Assembly (NCBI GenBank): GCA_038524325.1
Contig: JBCBIS010000052.1
Coordinates: forward strand, 1-22,202
Length of the DNA stretch: 22,202 nt
Source: Thermohalobaculum sp038524325
GTDB taxonomy: Bacteria > Pseudomonadota > Alphaproteobacteria > Rhodobacterales > Rhodobacteraceae
Reading direction: 5' to 3'
Under the pieces are notes generated by a model that was not told the origin of the DNA, ran no database searches, and worked only from the letters and a program-made list of their open reading frames with translations. Positions 8,191 to 15,590 of the stretch are shown one piece after another. Both the position numbers and the translations under genes were made by a program. Numbering within the stretch: the stretch's first letter is position 1; the number at the start of each line of letters is the position of its first letter.

Positions 8191-8961
8191 ATGGTGAACC
8201 CGAACTACACGAGCAACCCGACGATCAGCCGCGCCGGTGCTGCCGTCGATGCGGGCCTTCAGGCCCATATGACCAAAGTCTACGCCCTGATGGGCGGCGC
8301 CATGATCATCTCGGGTCTGGTTGCCTACATCTTCGGCTCGGACCTGAATGCCGCCCGCCAGGGGCTCGAGACCACGCTGATCCCGGTCAGCATGCTCGAG
8401 GCACTCTACAATTCGCCGCTGCGCTGGGCGCTGATGTTCGCACCGCTGATCTTCATCTTCGCCTTCGGCGCGATGATGCACAAACTGTCTGCCTCGACCG
8501 CGCAAATGGTCTTCTGGGCGTTCGCAGCGATCATGGGCATGTCGATCGCCTGGATCTTTGCGGTGTTCACCGGGGTCTCGATCGCACAGACCTTCTTTGC
8601 CACCGCGGCGGCTTTCGGTGCGCTGTCGATCTACGGCTACACCACAAAGAAGGACCTGTCGGGCTGGGGCACCTTCCTGTTCATGGGCGTGATCGGCCTG
8701 ATCATCGCCTCGGTGGTCAACATCTTCCTCGAGTCGAGCGCGCTGCAATTCGCCATTTCGCTCCTGGGTGTGCTGATTTTCGCAGGCCTCACCGCCTATG
8801 ACACGCAGAACATCAAGAACACCTATCTGCACATGCGCGCAACGCCGGACGGCCAGGCATGGCTCGAGCATGCCGCCATCTCGGGCGCGCTCAGCCTCTA
8901 CCTGAACTTCCTGAACATGTTCATGTTCCTGTTGCAGTTCATGGGTGCCCAGCAGGAATAA
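8191..8961 (+). CDS. Bax inhibitor-1/YccA family membrane protein
   Basis: A 256-residue protein with about seven hydrophobic helices (from residue 33 to the end) and the BI-1 signatures YGYTTKKDLS (148-157), AGLTAYDTQNIK (198-209) and SGALSLYLNFLNMF (231-244). BI-1 proteins of bacteria form pH-sensitive calcium leak channels or interact with FtsH. Asp204 of the di-aspartate pore sensor is present, but the partner position is Asn239. I chose the ATG at 8191 because GAGGGA precedes it; an in-frame ATG at 8158 has no ribosome site. It is a single-gene unit, with a 171-bp leader region upstream and a strong hairpin terminator immediately downstream. Confidence 0.92.
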   Translation: MVNPNYTSNPTISRAGAAVDAGLQAHMTKVYALMGGAMIISGLVAYIFGSDLNAARQGLETTLIPVSMLEALYNSPLRWALMFAPLIFIFAFGAMMHKLSASTAQMVFWAFAAIMGMSIAWIFAVFTGVSIAQTFFATAAAFGALSIYGYTTKKDLSGWGTFLFMGVIGLIIASVVNIFLESSALQFAISLLGVLIFAGLTAYDTQNIKNTYLHMRATPDGQAWLEHAAISGALSLYLNFLNMFMFLLQFMGAQQE

Positions 8962-8983
8962 CCTGCCGGCACCGTTAGAGACC

Positions 8984-9013
8984 AAAGGGCGGCTCGTAAG
9001 AGCCGCCCTTTTT
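8984..9013 (+). terminator. Rho-independent terminator after the BI-1 gene
   Basis: A perfect 12-bp stem (8984-8995 with 9000-9011, AAAGGGCGGCTC and its complement) with a GTAA loop is followed by a T run (9009-9013), 22 bases after the stop codon. The A-rich 5' edge may also make it partly active in the other direction. Confidence 0.9.
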
Positions 9014-9150
9014 CGTTGCCATCTTGCAGACTCTCGCCGCTGTCGCCGCGCGCGGGCGGGTGGGGGCGCAGACCGGCCCGACCATCCATTCCATCCCTCA
9101 GGGGGGAGCGCGCGGCGACATTCGCCGGACGGCCAAGATGAAAGAGGCCT

Positions 9151-9180
9151 AAAAAGAAAAAGGCGGCCACAGGGGCCGCC
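9151..9180 (-). terminator. Rho-independent terminator after rpmG
   Basis: Read on the minus strand, the GC stem GGCGGCC/GGCCGCC (9174-9180 with 9162-9168, 5-base loop) is followed by a U-rich tract (complement of 9151-9161). It lies 25 bases beyond the rpmG stop codon and would end the minus-strand transcript carrying rpmG. Confidence 0.85.
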
Positions 9181-9205
9181 CGTCAGGCTCGTCTGCCAGC
9201 AAGAC

Positions 9206-9373
9206 TTACTTGATCTTGCCCTCTTTGTATTCGACATGTTTGCGCGCCACCGGGTCGTATTTGCGCACCACCATCTTGTCGGTCATCGTCCGCGAATTCT
9301 TCTTGGTCACATAGAAATGCCCCGTCCCGGCGGACGAGTTCAGGCGGATCTTGACGGTTGTCGGCTTTGCCAT
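9206..9373 (-). CDS. rpmG: 50S ribosomal protein L33
   Basis: A 55-residue basic protein beginning MAKPTTVKIRLNSSAGTG and continuing FYVTKKNSRT through KYDPVARKHVEYKEGKIK, a complete L33. It is the cysteine-free (zinc-independent) form usual in Proteobacteria. The ATG at 9373 follows AAGGAG at a spacing of 8. It lies 65 bp downstream of the MFS transporter gene on the same strand and has its own terminator. In many alphaproteobacteria rpmG is close to pleD, NUDIX and DUF983 genes, which also occur nearby here, so this is a conserved neighbourhood rather than a chance position. Confidence 0.96.
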   Translation of the reverse strand: MAKPTTVKIRLNSSAGTGHFYVTKKNSRTMTDKMVVRKYDPVARKHVEYKEGKIK

Positions 9374-9438
9374 CGTTCCGGTCTCCTTGCCGCTGCCTGC
9401 CCCGGGCGGGCCGCGCGGCGGTGAAATTCAAGAACCCG

Positions 9439-10620
9439 CTACCTACGGATCTGATCGGCGTTGTCAAGAGGGTCCCGCGCCACGAAGGCCAGCCGCACCA
9501 GGGCCAGGCTGGTATAGATCAGCGCCACGCCTGCGGCCATCCACAGCAGCCCGTCCGGCGGGACCCAATCCATCGCCTGCCCAAAGGCCGCGGGCGCGGC
9601 AAAGGCGCCGAACCCATAGGCCAGCACAACCGCCGCATTCCCGGCCGCCAGCCGCGACCCGTCATAGCGCGCCCCCAACTCGGTCAGCGCCAGCGTGTAG
9701 AGCGACACGGCCATACCGCCCCAAAGCACCACCGCGGATACCATCGCCCAATACCAGCCCACGCTCAGCATCAGCGCCATGGGGGCCAGGGCCGAGACCG
9801 CCCCCGCCAGGGCCAGCAGTTTGCGGCGGTCGAACCGGTCCGCCGCCCAACCGACCGGCAGCTGAAACAGCACCGAGCCGATCGCCATCCAGGCCAACAG
9901 CCCCAGGGACGCCCCCTCGCTGACCCCGCTGCGGATCCCCCAGACGCTCAGCAGCCCCATGGCGCCGAACTCGATCATCCCGAACAGCACCACCCCCCAG
10001 AGGATCAGAGGATCCGAGCGGAAATACCCCAAGGTCTCGCGCGGCGAGGCCGGCTGCTCGGCCCGCCCCTCTGGCGCATGTCGCCGCCCCTGCCAGACGG
10101 GCCAGAGCCCCACAAGGACAATCCCCGCGGGCAGGGCATAGGTCCAAATCGTCTCGAACCCCACCCAGTCCAGCATCAGCGGCCCCAGCGCAAAGCTGAC
10201 CGACAGGATGATCGCGTAAAGCGCCACGATGCGCCCCCGCCGTTCGGCCGGTGCGATCTCGACCAGCCAATATTCCGAGGCGAAGAACATCGCGGTGATG
10301 GTCAGGCCCAGCACCATGCGCAGCAGGCTCCACCAGACGATGTTGTCGGCCAGCGGCACGGCCATCAGCGCCATTGCCGAGACCGCGCCGGCCCCCAGCA
10401 TCAGCGGGATCAACCCGGTCCGGGCCATCACCGCCGGAAGAATCGGGGCGGCGACCACCATCATCAGGGCGGCCAGCGTCGCGTTCAGCCCGATCGCCGC
10501 GCCGGAATAACCGGCCCGCTCCATCAACAGCGCGAACATCGGCCAGGAATAGGAGGTTGCGATCGAAACAACCGCCATCGTCGCGACCGGAGCGCCCCAG
10601 CGGCTCCAGCCGGTCAGCAT
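9439..10620 (-). CDS. MFS transporter (YcaD-like)
   Basis: A 393-residue integral membrane protein with about 12 hydrophobic helices in two six-helix halves split by a charged central loop (residues about 190-210, GRRHAPEGRAEQPASPRE). Typical MFS loop sequences occur: AERRGRIVALYA after helix 4-5 and WAADRFDRRKLLALAG between helices 8 and 9, equivalent to the GxxxDRxGRR motif. It resembles the YcaD/UMF group of uncharacterised transporters; the substrate is unknown. The ATG directly follows the NUDIX stop codon (TGAATG), so expression is translationally coupled to that gene. Confidence 0.88.
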   Translation of the reverse strand: MLTGWSRWGAPVATMAVVSIATSYSWPMFALLMERAGYSGAAIGLNATLAALMMVVAAPILPAVMARTGLIPLMLGAGAVSAMALMAVPLADNIVWWSLLRMVLGLTITAMFFASEYWLVEIAPAERRGRIVALYAIILSVSFALGPLMLDWVGFETIWTYALPAGIVLVGLWPVWQGRRHAPEGRAEQPASPRETLGYFRSDPLILWGVVLFGMIEFGAMGLLSVWGIRSGVSEGASLGLLAWMAIGSVLFQLPVGWAADRFDRRKLLALAGAVSALAPMALMLSVGWYWAMVSAVVLWGGMAVSLYTLALTELGARYDGSRLAAGNAAVVLAYGFGAFAAPAAFGQAMDWVPPDGLLWMAAGVALIYTSLALVRLAFVARDPLDNADQIRR

Positions 10621-11319
10621 TCAGACCACATCCAGATAGGACTTGCCGGTCTCGTGGTGAAAGAACGGCACCGGGCGGGTGTGGCCCCCGGGCTCCAGCC
10701 GCGCTTCGATCTCGGCCAGAACGACCTCGGTGATGAAGGGGAGGTCCAGCCGCCGCGCCTCGGCCAGGGTCAGCCAACTCAGGTGGCTGAGTTCGTCCTC
10801 GGCCCGGCTGAAATCATCCGGATCGGTCGCCAGATCCCCCGCCTCGGCCATGAGAAACCGCGCATCGAACCGGCGCGGGCGGCCGGGCGGGGTGATGGCG
10901 CGGAACACCATGCTCAACCGGTCGATTGCAGGTCGATGGCCGCTGCCATAGAACCCGGCCCAGCCGTCTGGGACATCGCCGCGTTCGGGGCCCGGATGGG
11001 CGAGCGCGAGACCGGCCTCCTCCCAAAGCTCTCGGATCGCCGCCAGGGCCAGCGGCAGCGCCAGACCGGGATCCGAGCGGGTCGAGAGCGGCGCGGCAAG
11101 CGCCCCGGGCAGCGCCGGCAGGTCTGGCAACGCACTGTCGCTCGCATCAACCGCCCCGCCGGGGAAGACGAACTTGGAGGGCATGAAGGCCGCACTCCGC
11201 CCCCGCTGCCCCATCAGCAGCCGCGGCTCCGGCCCGTCCCGGCGCAGCAGGATCACCGTCGCCGCATCGCGGAGCGCGTCTTTCGGTTTGTCGCTGGAGG
11301 GTGTGGGCCCGCACGTCAT
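10621..11319 (-). CDS. NUDIX hydrolase
   Basis: A 232-residue protein with a Nudix fold. The catalytic box is recognisable but stretched: the glycine of FPGGAVD (Gly54/55) and the REL-x-EEAGL half (Arg96, Glu97, Glu100, Glu101) are separated by about 40 residues, instead of the usual handful. This long-insert architecture is known in NUDT19-like CoA-diphosphatase relatives, so hydrolysis of CoA derivatives or another nucleoside diphosphate-X is plausible; the substrate is not proven. The gene lies between DUF983 and the MFS transporter, all on minus. The stop abuts the start of the transporter (TGAATG). The ribosome site before the ATG at 11319 is weak (GAGAGA). Confidence 0.85.
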   Translation of the reverse strand: MTCGPTPSSDKPKDALRDAATVILLRRDGPEPRLLMGQRGRSAAFMPSKFVFPGGAVDASDSALPDLPALPGALAAPLSTRSDPGLALPLALAAIRELWEEAGLALAHPGPERGDVPDGWAGFYGSGHRPAIDRLSMVFRAITPPGRPRRFDARFLMAEAGDLATDPDDFSRAEDELSHLSWLTLAEARRLDLPFITEVVLAEIEARLEPGGHTRPVPFFHHETGKSYLDVV

Positions 11320-11430
11320 GGAGAAGGTCTCTCAATTCGATGGCCCGACTATGAGCCCGGGCAGGAGGCGTGTCCAGGCGGGAATTGCGCCGCTGCCGGC
11401 TGTTCGGACGCCGAGCGGATCCTGAGCGCC

Positions 11431-11865
11431 TCAGCGCCGCTGACGCAGTGTCGTCTCGTCCTCGTCGCCGCCAAAGCCATGCATCCGCCAGGCCCATTGC
11501 ATGGCAACCACCATCCCCTTGATCCGGGGCAATAGGCCAAAGACCAGCCCGGCGCTCAGCACCGGCCAGACCGCCCAGTGGAGCCAGAGCGGCGGGGCGT
11601 AGTTCAACTCGATGAACAAGAGCACGGGAACGATCATGTGCCCGACGATCAGGATCGTCGCCCAGGCCGGCAGATCATCGGCCTGATGCAGGCTCAACTC
11701 CTCGCCGCAGGACGGGCAGGAGCGGCGCACGGTGAGGTAGCTCTTCATCATCGGGCCGCCGCCGCAATTGGGGCAGCGCAAGCGCCAGCCGCGCATCACT
11801 GCGGGCACGAGCGGACGCTCAGAGATGTTATTCATGTCCTGGGCCTCGGAACCGGTGTCACGCAC
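11431..11865 (-). CDS. DUF983 membrane protein with zinc ribbon
   Basis: A 144-residue DUF983 protein. Residues 25-53 contain MRGWRLRCPNCG and RSCPSCGEELS, two CPxC knuckles (Cys31, 34, 50, 53) that probably bind zinc. Then come DLPAWATI and two membrane helices (about 69-87 and 94-113). The function of the family is unknown. I propose a GTG start at 11865 because CAGGAGG lies exactly 5 bases upstream; the in-frame ATG at 11880 overlaps this ribosome site and has none of its own, while the ATG at 11835 would leave a shorter N-terminus. It is the first gene of a minus-strand run towards NUDIX, MFS and rpmG, and is divergent from the EF-hand gene. Confidence 0.85.
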   Translation of the reverse strand: MRDTGSEAQDMNNISERPLVPAVMRGWRLRCPNCGGGPMMKSYLTVRRSCPSCGEELSLHQADDLPAWATILIVGHMIVPVLLFIELNYAPPLWLHWAVWPVLSAGLVFGLLPRIKGMVVAMQWAWRMHGFGGDEDETTLRQRR

Positions 11866-12044
11866 GTTATCCTCCTGCATGATTTGGCAGAATAAGTGGT
11901 GTCCAGACCGGCGGCATCCACTCAAAATGTCTTGCGGCACCTTGTCGCTAAACAAAAATCTCGACGGAACCGCCGCGCCCTCCCGTGTGAGCAACACTGA
12001 CGGAGCAGTCGTCAGCAGTGAGTAATGACAAACGGAGACTCTGA

Positions 12045-12485
12045 ATGAGACCGACTTGGAAGGCCGGGGCCGTCGCCCTGATCGTTGCGGGGATGTCGGG
12101 GATCGGGGCGCAGATCGCGCTGGCCGATGACCGCCGGGGCCAGATGTTCAGCGAAGCCGATTCCGACGGGGATGGCGCGTTGACCAAGGACGAAATCACG
12201 GCCTTTGCCGAGCGCCGTTTCGCCGCCGCCGATATCGATGGTGACGGAGCTTTGTCGCGCGAGGAGATGCAGCGCGCCTCGGAAGACCGGGCGCGGCGCC
12301 GTGGCTTTGAGCGGTTCGCCCGGCTCGACCGTGACGGCGATGGGCTGATCCGGCAGGAGGAGTTCTCGGCTGGCCGCGAAAAGCGCACCGGGCGGATGTT
12401 CGAGAAGCTGGATGCCGATGACGACGGCCGAATCACGCAGGAGGAAATGCGCGCGCATCGTCGACATGGCCGTCCGTCCGACTAA
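12045..12485 (+). CDS. Secreted EF-hand calcium-binding protein
   Basis: A 146-residue protein with a signal peptide (cleavage after the ALA at 25-27) and four canonical 12-residue EF-hand loops: 39-50 (DSDGDGALTKDE), 63-74 (DIDGDGALSREE), 95-106 (DRDGDGLIRQEE) and 123-134 (DADDDGRITQEE). All have acidic ligands at 1, 3, 5 and Glu at 12, with Gly at 6. It is therefore expected to bind up to four calcium ions in the periplasm. The ATG has GGAG upstream. The next gene, an ECF sigma factor, begins 58 bp downstream on the same strand, suggesting a shared signalling unit: calcium sensor, partner, or output of the sigma factor. Confidence 0.9.
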   Translation: MRPTWKAGAVALIVAGMSGIGAQIALADDRRGQMFSEADSDGDGALTKDEITAFAERRFAAADIDGDGALSREEMQRASEDRARRRGFERFARLDRDGDGLIRQEEFSAGREKRTGRMFEKLDADDDGRITQEEMRAHRRHGRPSD

Positions 12486-12501
12486 GATGGCCCGGGCTTA
12501 G

Positions 12502-12525
12502 GATGATCCCTGAACCAGGGTCATC
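12502..12525 (+). other. Small hairpin in the leader of the ECF sigma gene
   Basis: GATGA-CCCTG pairs with CAGGG-TCATC (12502-12512 with 12516-12525), with one bulged T and an AAC loop, 18 bases before the sigma factor ATG. No T run follows, so it is not a classical terminator. It might attenuate read-through from the EF-hand gene or bind a regulator; chance is possible. Confidence 0.35.
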
Positions 12526-12543
12526 ACAGGGACCGAGGAGCGG

Positions 12544-13116
12544 ATGCTCGACCGTAATGCGCAGGATGAAGACGCCGTGCTGCTGGCCCGGTTCGCCGAT
12601 GGCGACCAGGCCGCGGCCCGGCTGTTGTCCGACCGGCTGCTGCCGGCAATCCTGCGTCAGGCGTGGCGCGTTCTGGGCGACCAGGCCGAGGCCGAGGATG
12701 TCGCGCAGGAAGTGATGATGAAACTGTGGCGCCAGGCTTCCTCCTGGCGCCCTGGCGAGGCAAAGGTGACAACATGGCTCTACCGGGTCACCCAAAATCT
12801 CTGCATCGACCGGATCCGGCGACGCCGGCCGATGGCGGATATCGACGATGTGGCCGAACCGGCGGATTCCGCGCCCAGCGTGCTGGAGTGGATGGCGACG
12901 ACCGAGCGCAACCGCGCCCTGGCCGCCGCCATTGCGAATTTGCCAGATCGCCAGCGCAATGCCATCGTGATGCGCCATTTCGAGGCGTTGTCGAACCCGG
13001 AGATCGCCGAGCGGCTGGAGTGTTCGGTCGAGGCGGTGGAGAGCCTGCTGGCCCGCGCGCGGCGGCAATTGGCGAAGATTATGGTGGGCGACGGGAAGGA
13101 GATCGATAATGTCTGA
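12544..13116 (+). CDS. ECF-family RNA polymerase sigma factor
   Basis: A 190-residue sigma factor with only region 2 (about 22-95, containing the GDQAEAEDVAQEVMMKLWRQ core-binding helix and TTWLYRVTQNLCIDRIRRRR for promoter melting and -10 contact) and region 4 (about 123-175, PDRQRNAIVMRHFEALSNPEIAERL helix-turn-helix). It lacks regions 1.1 and 3, as extracytoplasmic-function sigma factors do. The ATG follows GAGGAG. It overlaps the anti-sigma gene by 8 bp. With a membrane anti-sigma and a periplasmic sensor directly behind, the arrangement matches CnrH-type stress systems, in which an envelope signal releases the sigma factor. The regulon is unknown. Confidence 0.93.
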   Translation: MLDRNAQDEDAVLLARFADGDQAAARLLSDRLLPAILRQAWRVLGDQAEAEDVAQEVMMKLWRQASSWRPGEAKVTTWLYRVTQNLCIDRIRRRRPMADIDDVAEPADSAPSVLEWMATTERNRALAAAIANLPDRQRNAIVMRHFEALSNPEIAERLECSVEAVESLLARARRQLAKIMVGDGKEIDNV

Positions 13117-13492
13117 TCCGATGAAGACCGATCTCGATGCGATGCTCGACAGCCTCGCGCGCGACGAGCGTGCGGCGCGCCCGGTTGTGAGCGCGCGTTT
13201 GAGCGCCTCGGTGCTCGCCCTGGCGGCCGATGCGGCGGAGGAACGGCGGCAGAGCGTACCCGCCGTCGGTCGAGGCGTCGACAGCGCGCCGGGCGGCATG
13301 CTGCGCGTTCTCGGAGGTCTGATGCCAGGCGCATGGCCGGGCGGCGCTGTGGCCGCGATGGTGCTGGGCCTGATGCTGGGAATGGGGGTCGGCTATGGCT
13401 ATGGCGAACGGGCCATGGCCCTGACCTTGCTGACGATTGGGGATCCGGTCGCGATGGCCGACGGGTTGTTTGAGGGTGAGGGACCGTTCTGA
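13109..13492 (+). CDS. Putative membrane anti-sigma factor
   Basis: A 127-residue protein: an N-terminal cytoplasmic part (1-77) with a predicted helical sigma-binding stretch (TDLDAMLDSLARDER and RLSASVLALAADAAEERR), one membrane helix (about 78-99), and a short periplasmic tail. It has no HxxxCxxC zinc anti-sigma motif. I assign it by position: it starts inside the sigma gene's end (8-bp overlap) and its stop shares a base with the start of the sensor gene (TGATG), so the three are made together. Small anti-sigma factors such as CnrY diverge too much for confident naming from sequence. Confidence 0.7.
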   Translation: MSDPMKTDLDAMLDSLARDERAARPVVSARLSASVLALAADAAEERRQSVPAVGRGVDSAPGGMLRVLGGLMPGAWPGGAVAAMVLGLMLGMGVGYGYGERAMALTLLTIGDPVAMADGLFEGEGPF

Positions 13493-13950
13493 TGCGTGGC
13501 GAGCGTGAGGGGCCGGGCTGTCCGGTCTGGGTCAAACTGTTGATGGTGGCGTCGCTGACGCTGAACCTTGTCGTTGTCGGCCTCGTCATCGGGCAGGAGC
13601 TGAGGGCCCATGCCGACCCGTCCCGCGACTGGGTGATGTATATCGTCCCAGAGGAAAAGCATGGCGCGGCCGAGGAGATTTTGGAGCGCTACCGCCCGCA
13701 ACTGAGCGATCTCGAAACCAGCCGCAACTCGGTCCGTGCCGGGCTGTTCGACATCATGCGGGCCGAGGAGTTCCTCGCGGCGGATCTCGCCACAAGGCTG
13801 CAGGCCGACCGGGATATCAGCGGACAGCGGCGCGAGCTGCGCCACGCCATGCTGGTCGATGTGATGGCATTGCTCAGCCATGAGGAGCGGCTGCGCGGGG
13901 CCGAACTGTTGCAGCGTCGGCTTGATCGGCGCAATGCCGGCCGCCGGTGA
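13492..13950 (+). CDS. Periplasmic heavy-metal-sensor-like protein (CnrX/Spy-type)
   Basis: A 152-residue protein anchored by one N-terminal helix (about 13-34) with a helical periplasmic domain (about 40-152), rich in charged residues and the RPQLSDLETSRNSVRAGLF and FLAADLATRLQADRD segments seen in periplasmic heavy metal sensors related to CnrX, CpxP and Spy. I see no cysteine or histidine cluster in the periplasmic part, so metal binding is not demonstrated; the ligand could be something else. It shares a base with the anti-sigma stop and is the last gene of the module. It is convergent with pleD after 30 bp, with no obvious terminator between them. Confidence 0.75.
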   Translation: MRGEREGPGCPVWVKLLMVASLTLNLVVVGLVIGQELRAHADPSRDWVMYIVPEEKHGAAEEILERYRPQLSDLETSRNSVRAGLFDIMRAEEFLAADLATRLQADRDISGQRRELRHAMLVDVMALLSHEERLRGAELLQRRLDRRNAGRR

Positions 13951-13980
13951 TCGGCGGCCCCTGCTTGCACAGAGGTGGGG

Positions 13981-15351
13981 TCAGGCCGCGGCCAGAGTGA
14001 CCTTGTTCCGCCCGGTTTCCTTCGACTGATAGAGCGCCCGGTCCGAGCGCCGGAGCAGATCGCCGGCCCCTTCGCCGGGCTTGTGGAGGGCCAGCCCGAT
14101 CGAGCAGGTGATCTCGATGTTCAGGCCAGCGATCTTGAACGGGGTTTCCTCGATCGTGCTGCGCAGGCGGTCCGCGACCCTGCTCGCGTTCCGCGCCGGG
14201 CCGTCGGGCATCACCACCAGGAACTCCTCGCCCCCCAGCCGTGCCACAAGGTCGCCGCCGCGCAGATTGTTGCGCAGCCGGTCGGCAAACTCCTTGAGGA
14301 CAGCGTCGCCGACGTCATGGCCCCAGGTGTCGTTGACCACCTTGAAGTGGTCGAGATCCAAGGTCATGGCGGCCAGCCCGTCGCCCTTCGAGGAGTGGCG
14401 GTCGATCATCGCCTGGATCCGGTCGTTGACATAGCGGCGATTGAACAAGCCGGTCAACGGATCGGTCAGCGCCATGGCCATGCTGTCTTCGACCGAATGG
14501 CGCAGATGGTCCGAGTAGAACTTGCGCCGCAACTGTACCTTCAGCCGGGCGGCGAGTTCGGCATAATCCGGCGGGCCGGTCACATAGTCGGAGATCCCCA
14601 TCTCCAGCGCGACATGCGCCTGATCGATCGTGTCGCCGTCGAAGATCATCATCAGCGCCGCGTTGCGGGTCTCGCGCCGCGCGCGCAGCCGCGAGGCGAC
14701 GCGGATCGGATCGAGCTCGGGATTGTTCGCGCAGATCACGAAGCAATCATAGTCACGGCGGTCGCAGAGTTCGTTGATCTCCGCGTCCTCATGGGCCTGG
14801 TCGACCACGCAATTGAGATATGGTGCCAACCCGTCGCGCATCTTGTCGCGCCGTCCGTCATCGCCACAGATCAGCATGATCGAGGCTTTGGCATAGGCCT
14901 CCTCGGGCGCGGTATGCGAGGCGGCGAGCAGCCCCAGCCCGGCATTGGCGGCATGGCGCAGCCGCAGCTCGTCGATCACCATTTTCATCCGGGTCAGGGC
15001 ATTCACCCGGGTGACCAGTGAGGTGTAATCGCAGGGCTTGGTGACGAAATCGTCGGCCCCGGATTCCAACCCTTCGATCTTCGATTCGTTTTGGGTGAGC
15101 GCCGAGAGCATGACCACCGGGATATGCGCCGTCTCGGGCGCGCTCTTCAGGCGGCGGCAGGTCTCGAACCCATCGATCCCGGGCAGGACCACGTCGAGCA
15201 GGATCAGGTCGATTTCGTCATCGCCGACGATCTGCAGCGCTTCCTCGCCCGAGGCCGCCTCCACCACGTCGAAATACGCCGCGGACAGCTTCAGCCGAAC
15301 AAGCTTGCGCATTTCGGGTAGATCATCGACGATCAGCAGACGGCCAGGCAT
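13981..15351 (-). CDS. pleD: PleD-type diguanylate cyclase response regulator
   Basis: A 456-residue cytoplasmic protein arranged REC-REC-GGDEF like Caulobacter PleD (454 residues). The first receiver domain has Asp9/Asp10, phospho-acceptor Asp53, Ser83 and Lys105. The second receiver (about 155-275) is the degenerate dimerisation adaptor. The cyclase domain has LDLDHFKVVND (332) and the active-site GGEEF (373-377). An RxxD inhibitory site (RGGD, 364-367) precedes it by five residues, so product inhibition by cyclic di-GMP is expected. It makes cyclic di-GMP from two GTP on phosphorylation. I chose the ATG at 15351 (MPGRLLIVDD), since the longer frame has an unrelated leader. No divK gene precedes it here, unlike in several other alphaproteobacteria. 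Confidence 0.95.
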   Translation of the reverse strand: MPGRLLIVDDLPEMRKLVRLKLSAAYFDVVEAASGEEALQIVGDDEIDLILLDVVLPGIDGFETCRRLKSAPETAHIPVVMLSALTQNESKIEGLESGADDFVTKPCDYTSLVTRVNALTRMKMVIDELRLRHAANAGLGLLAASHTAPEEAYAKASIMLICGDDGRRDKMRDGLAPYLNCVVDQAHEDAEINELCDRRDYDCFVICANNPELDPIRVASRLRARRETRNAALMMIFDGDTIDQAHVALEMGISDYVTGPPDYAELAARLKVQLRRKFYSDHLRHSVEDSMAMALTDPLTGLFNRRYVNDRIQAMIDRHSSKGDGLAAMTLDLDHFKVVNDTWGHDVGDAVLKEFADRLRNNLRGGDLVARLGGEEFLVVMPDGPARNASRVADRLRSTIEETPFKIAGLNIEITCSIGLALHKPGEGAGDLLRRSDRALYQSKETGRNKVTLAAA

Positions 15352-15529
15352 GTCCGATCCACACTGTTGCTTCAGGGCGTCGGGCTCGGAGGAACTCTGA
15401 GCATGAACGCGGGGTCGCTCCAGGCCAAATGCCGGAGGACCCTGAACGCATAATGTCGACATGCGCTCCGGATCGGTCCGGGAAGTTCACAGGCCTAGTG
15501 CATCATCTATCTCGCAGTCTTTGTTGCTG

Positions 15530-15557
15530 TTGACCATAATGTAACGCTAAAAATCTT
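15530..15557 (+). promoter_or_regulatory. Candidate promoter of the DUF3572-HAD genes
   Basis: TTGACC (15530-15535) and AATCTT (15552-15557) are spaced 16 bases apart in an AT-rich patch of an otherwise GC-rich region between divergent pleD and DUF3572. The leader to the DUF3572 ATG would be about 25-30 bases. The -10 match is poor. The remaining 15352-15590 spacer shows no gene. Confidence 0.35.
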
Positions 15558-15590
15558 AACGAAATCTTTCTGAAAGTTGACGGAGTTTGG

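Noticed and set aside
9358..11535. 725-codon plus-strand frame opposite the MFS and NUDIX genes
   Set aside because: Arg/Gln/Pro/His-rich with no domain; opposite strand has two recognised genes with TGAATG coupling.
11966..11990. GGAACC upstream of the EF-hand gene as an ECF sigma -35 box
   Set aside because: No matching CGTT- or CGTC-like -10 at 16-17 bases; not enough to claim autoregulation.
12502..12525. Hairpin after the EF-hand gene as a Rho-independent terminator
   Set aside because: No T run follows and there is a bulge; kept only as a minor structural feature.
15540..15562. CtrA-like site (GTAAC and TTAAC halves) between pleD and DUF3572
   Set aside because: The spacing does not fit TTAA-N7-TTAA and only one half is good.
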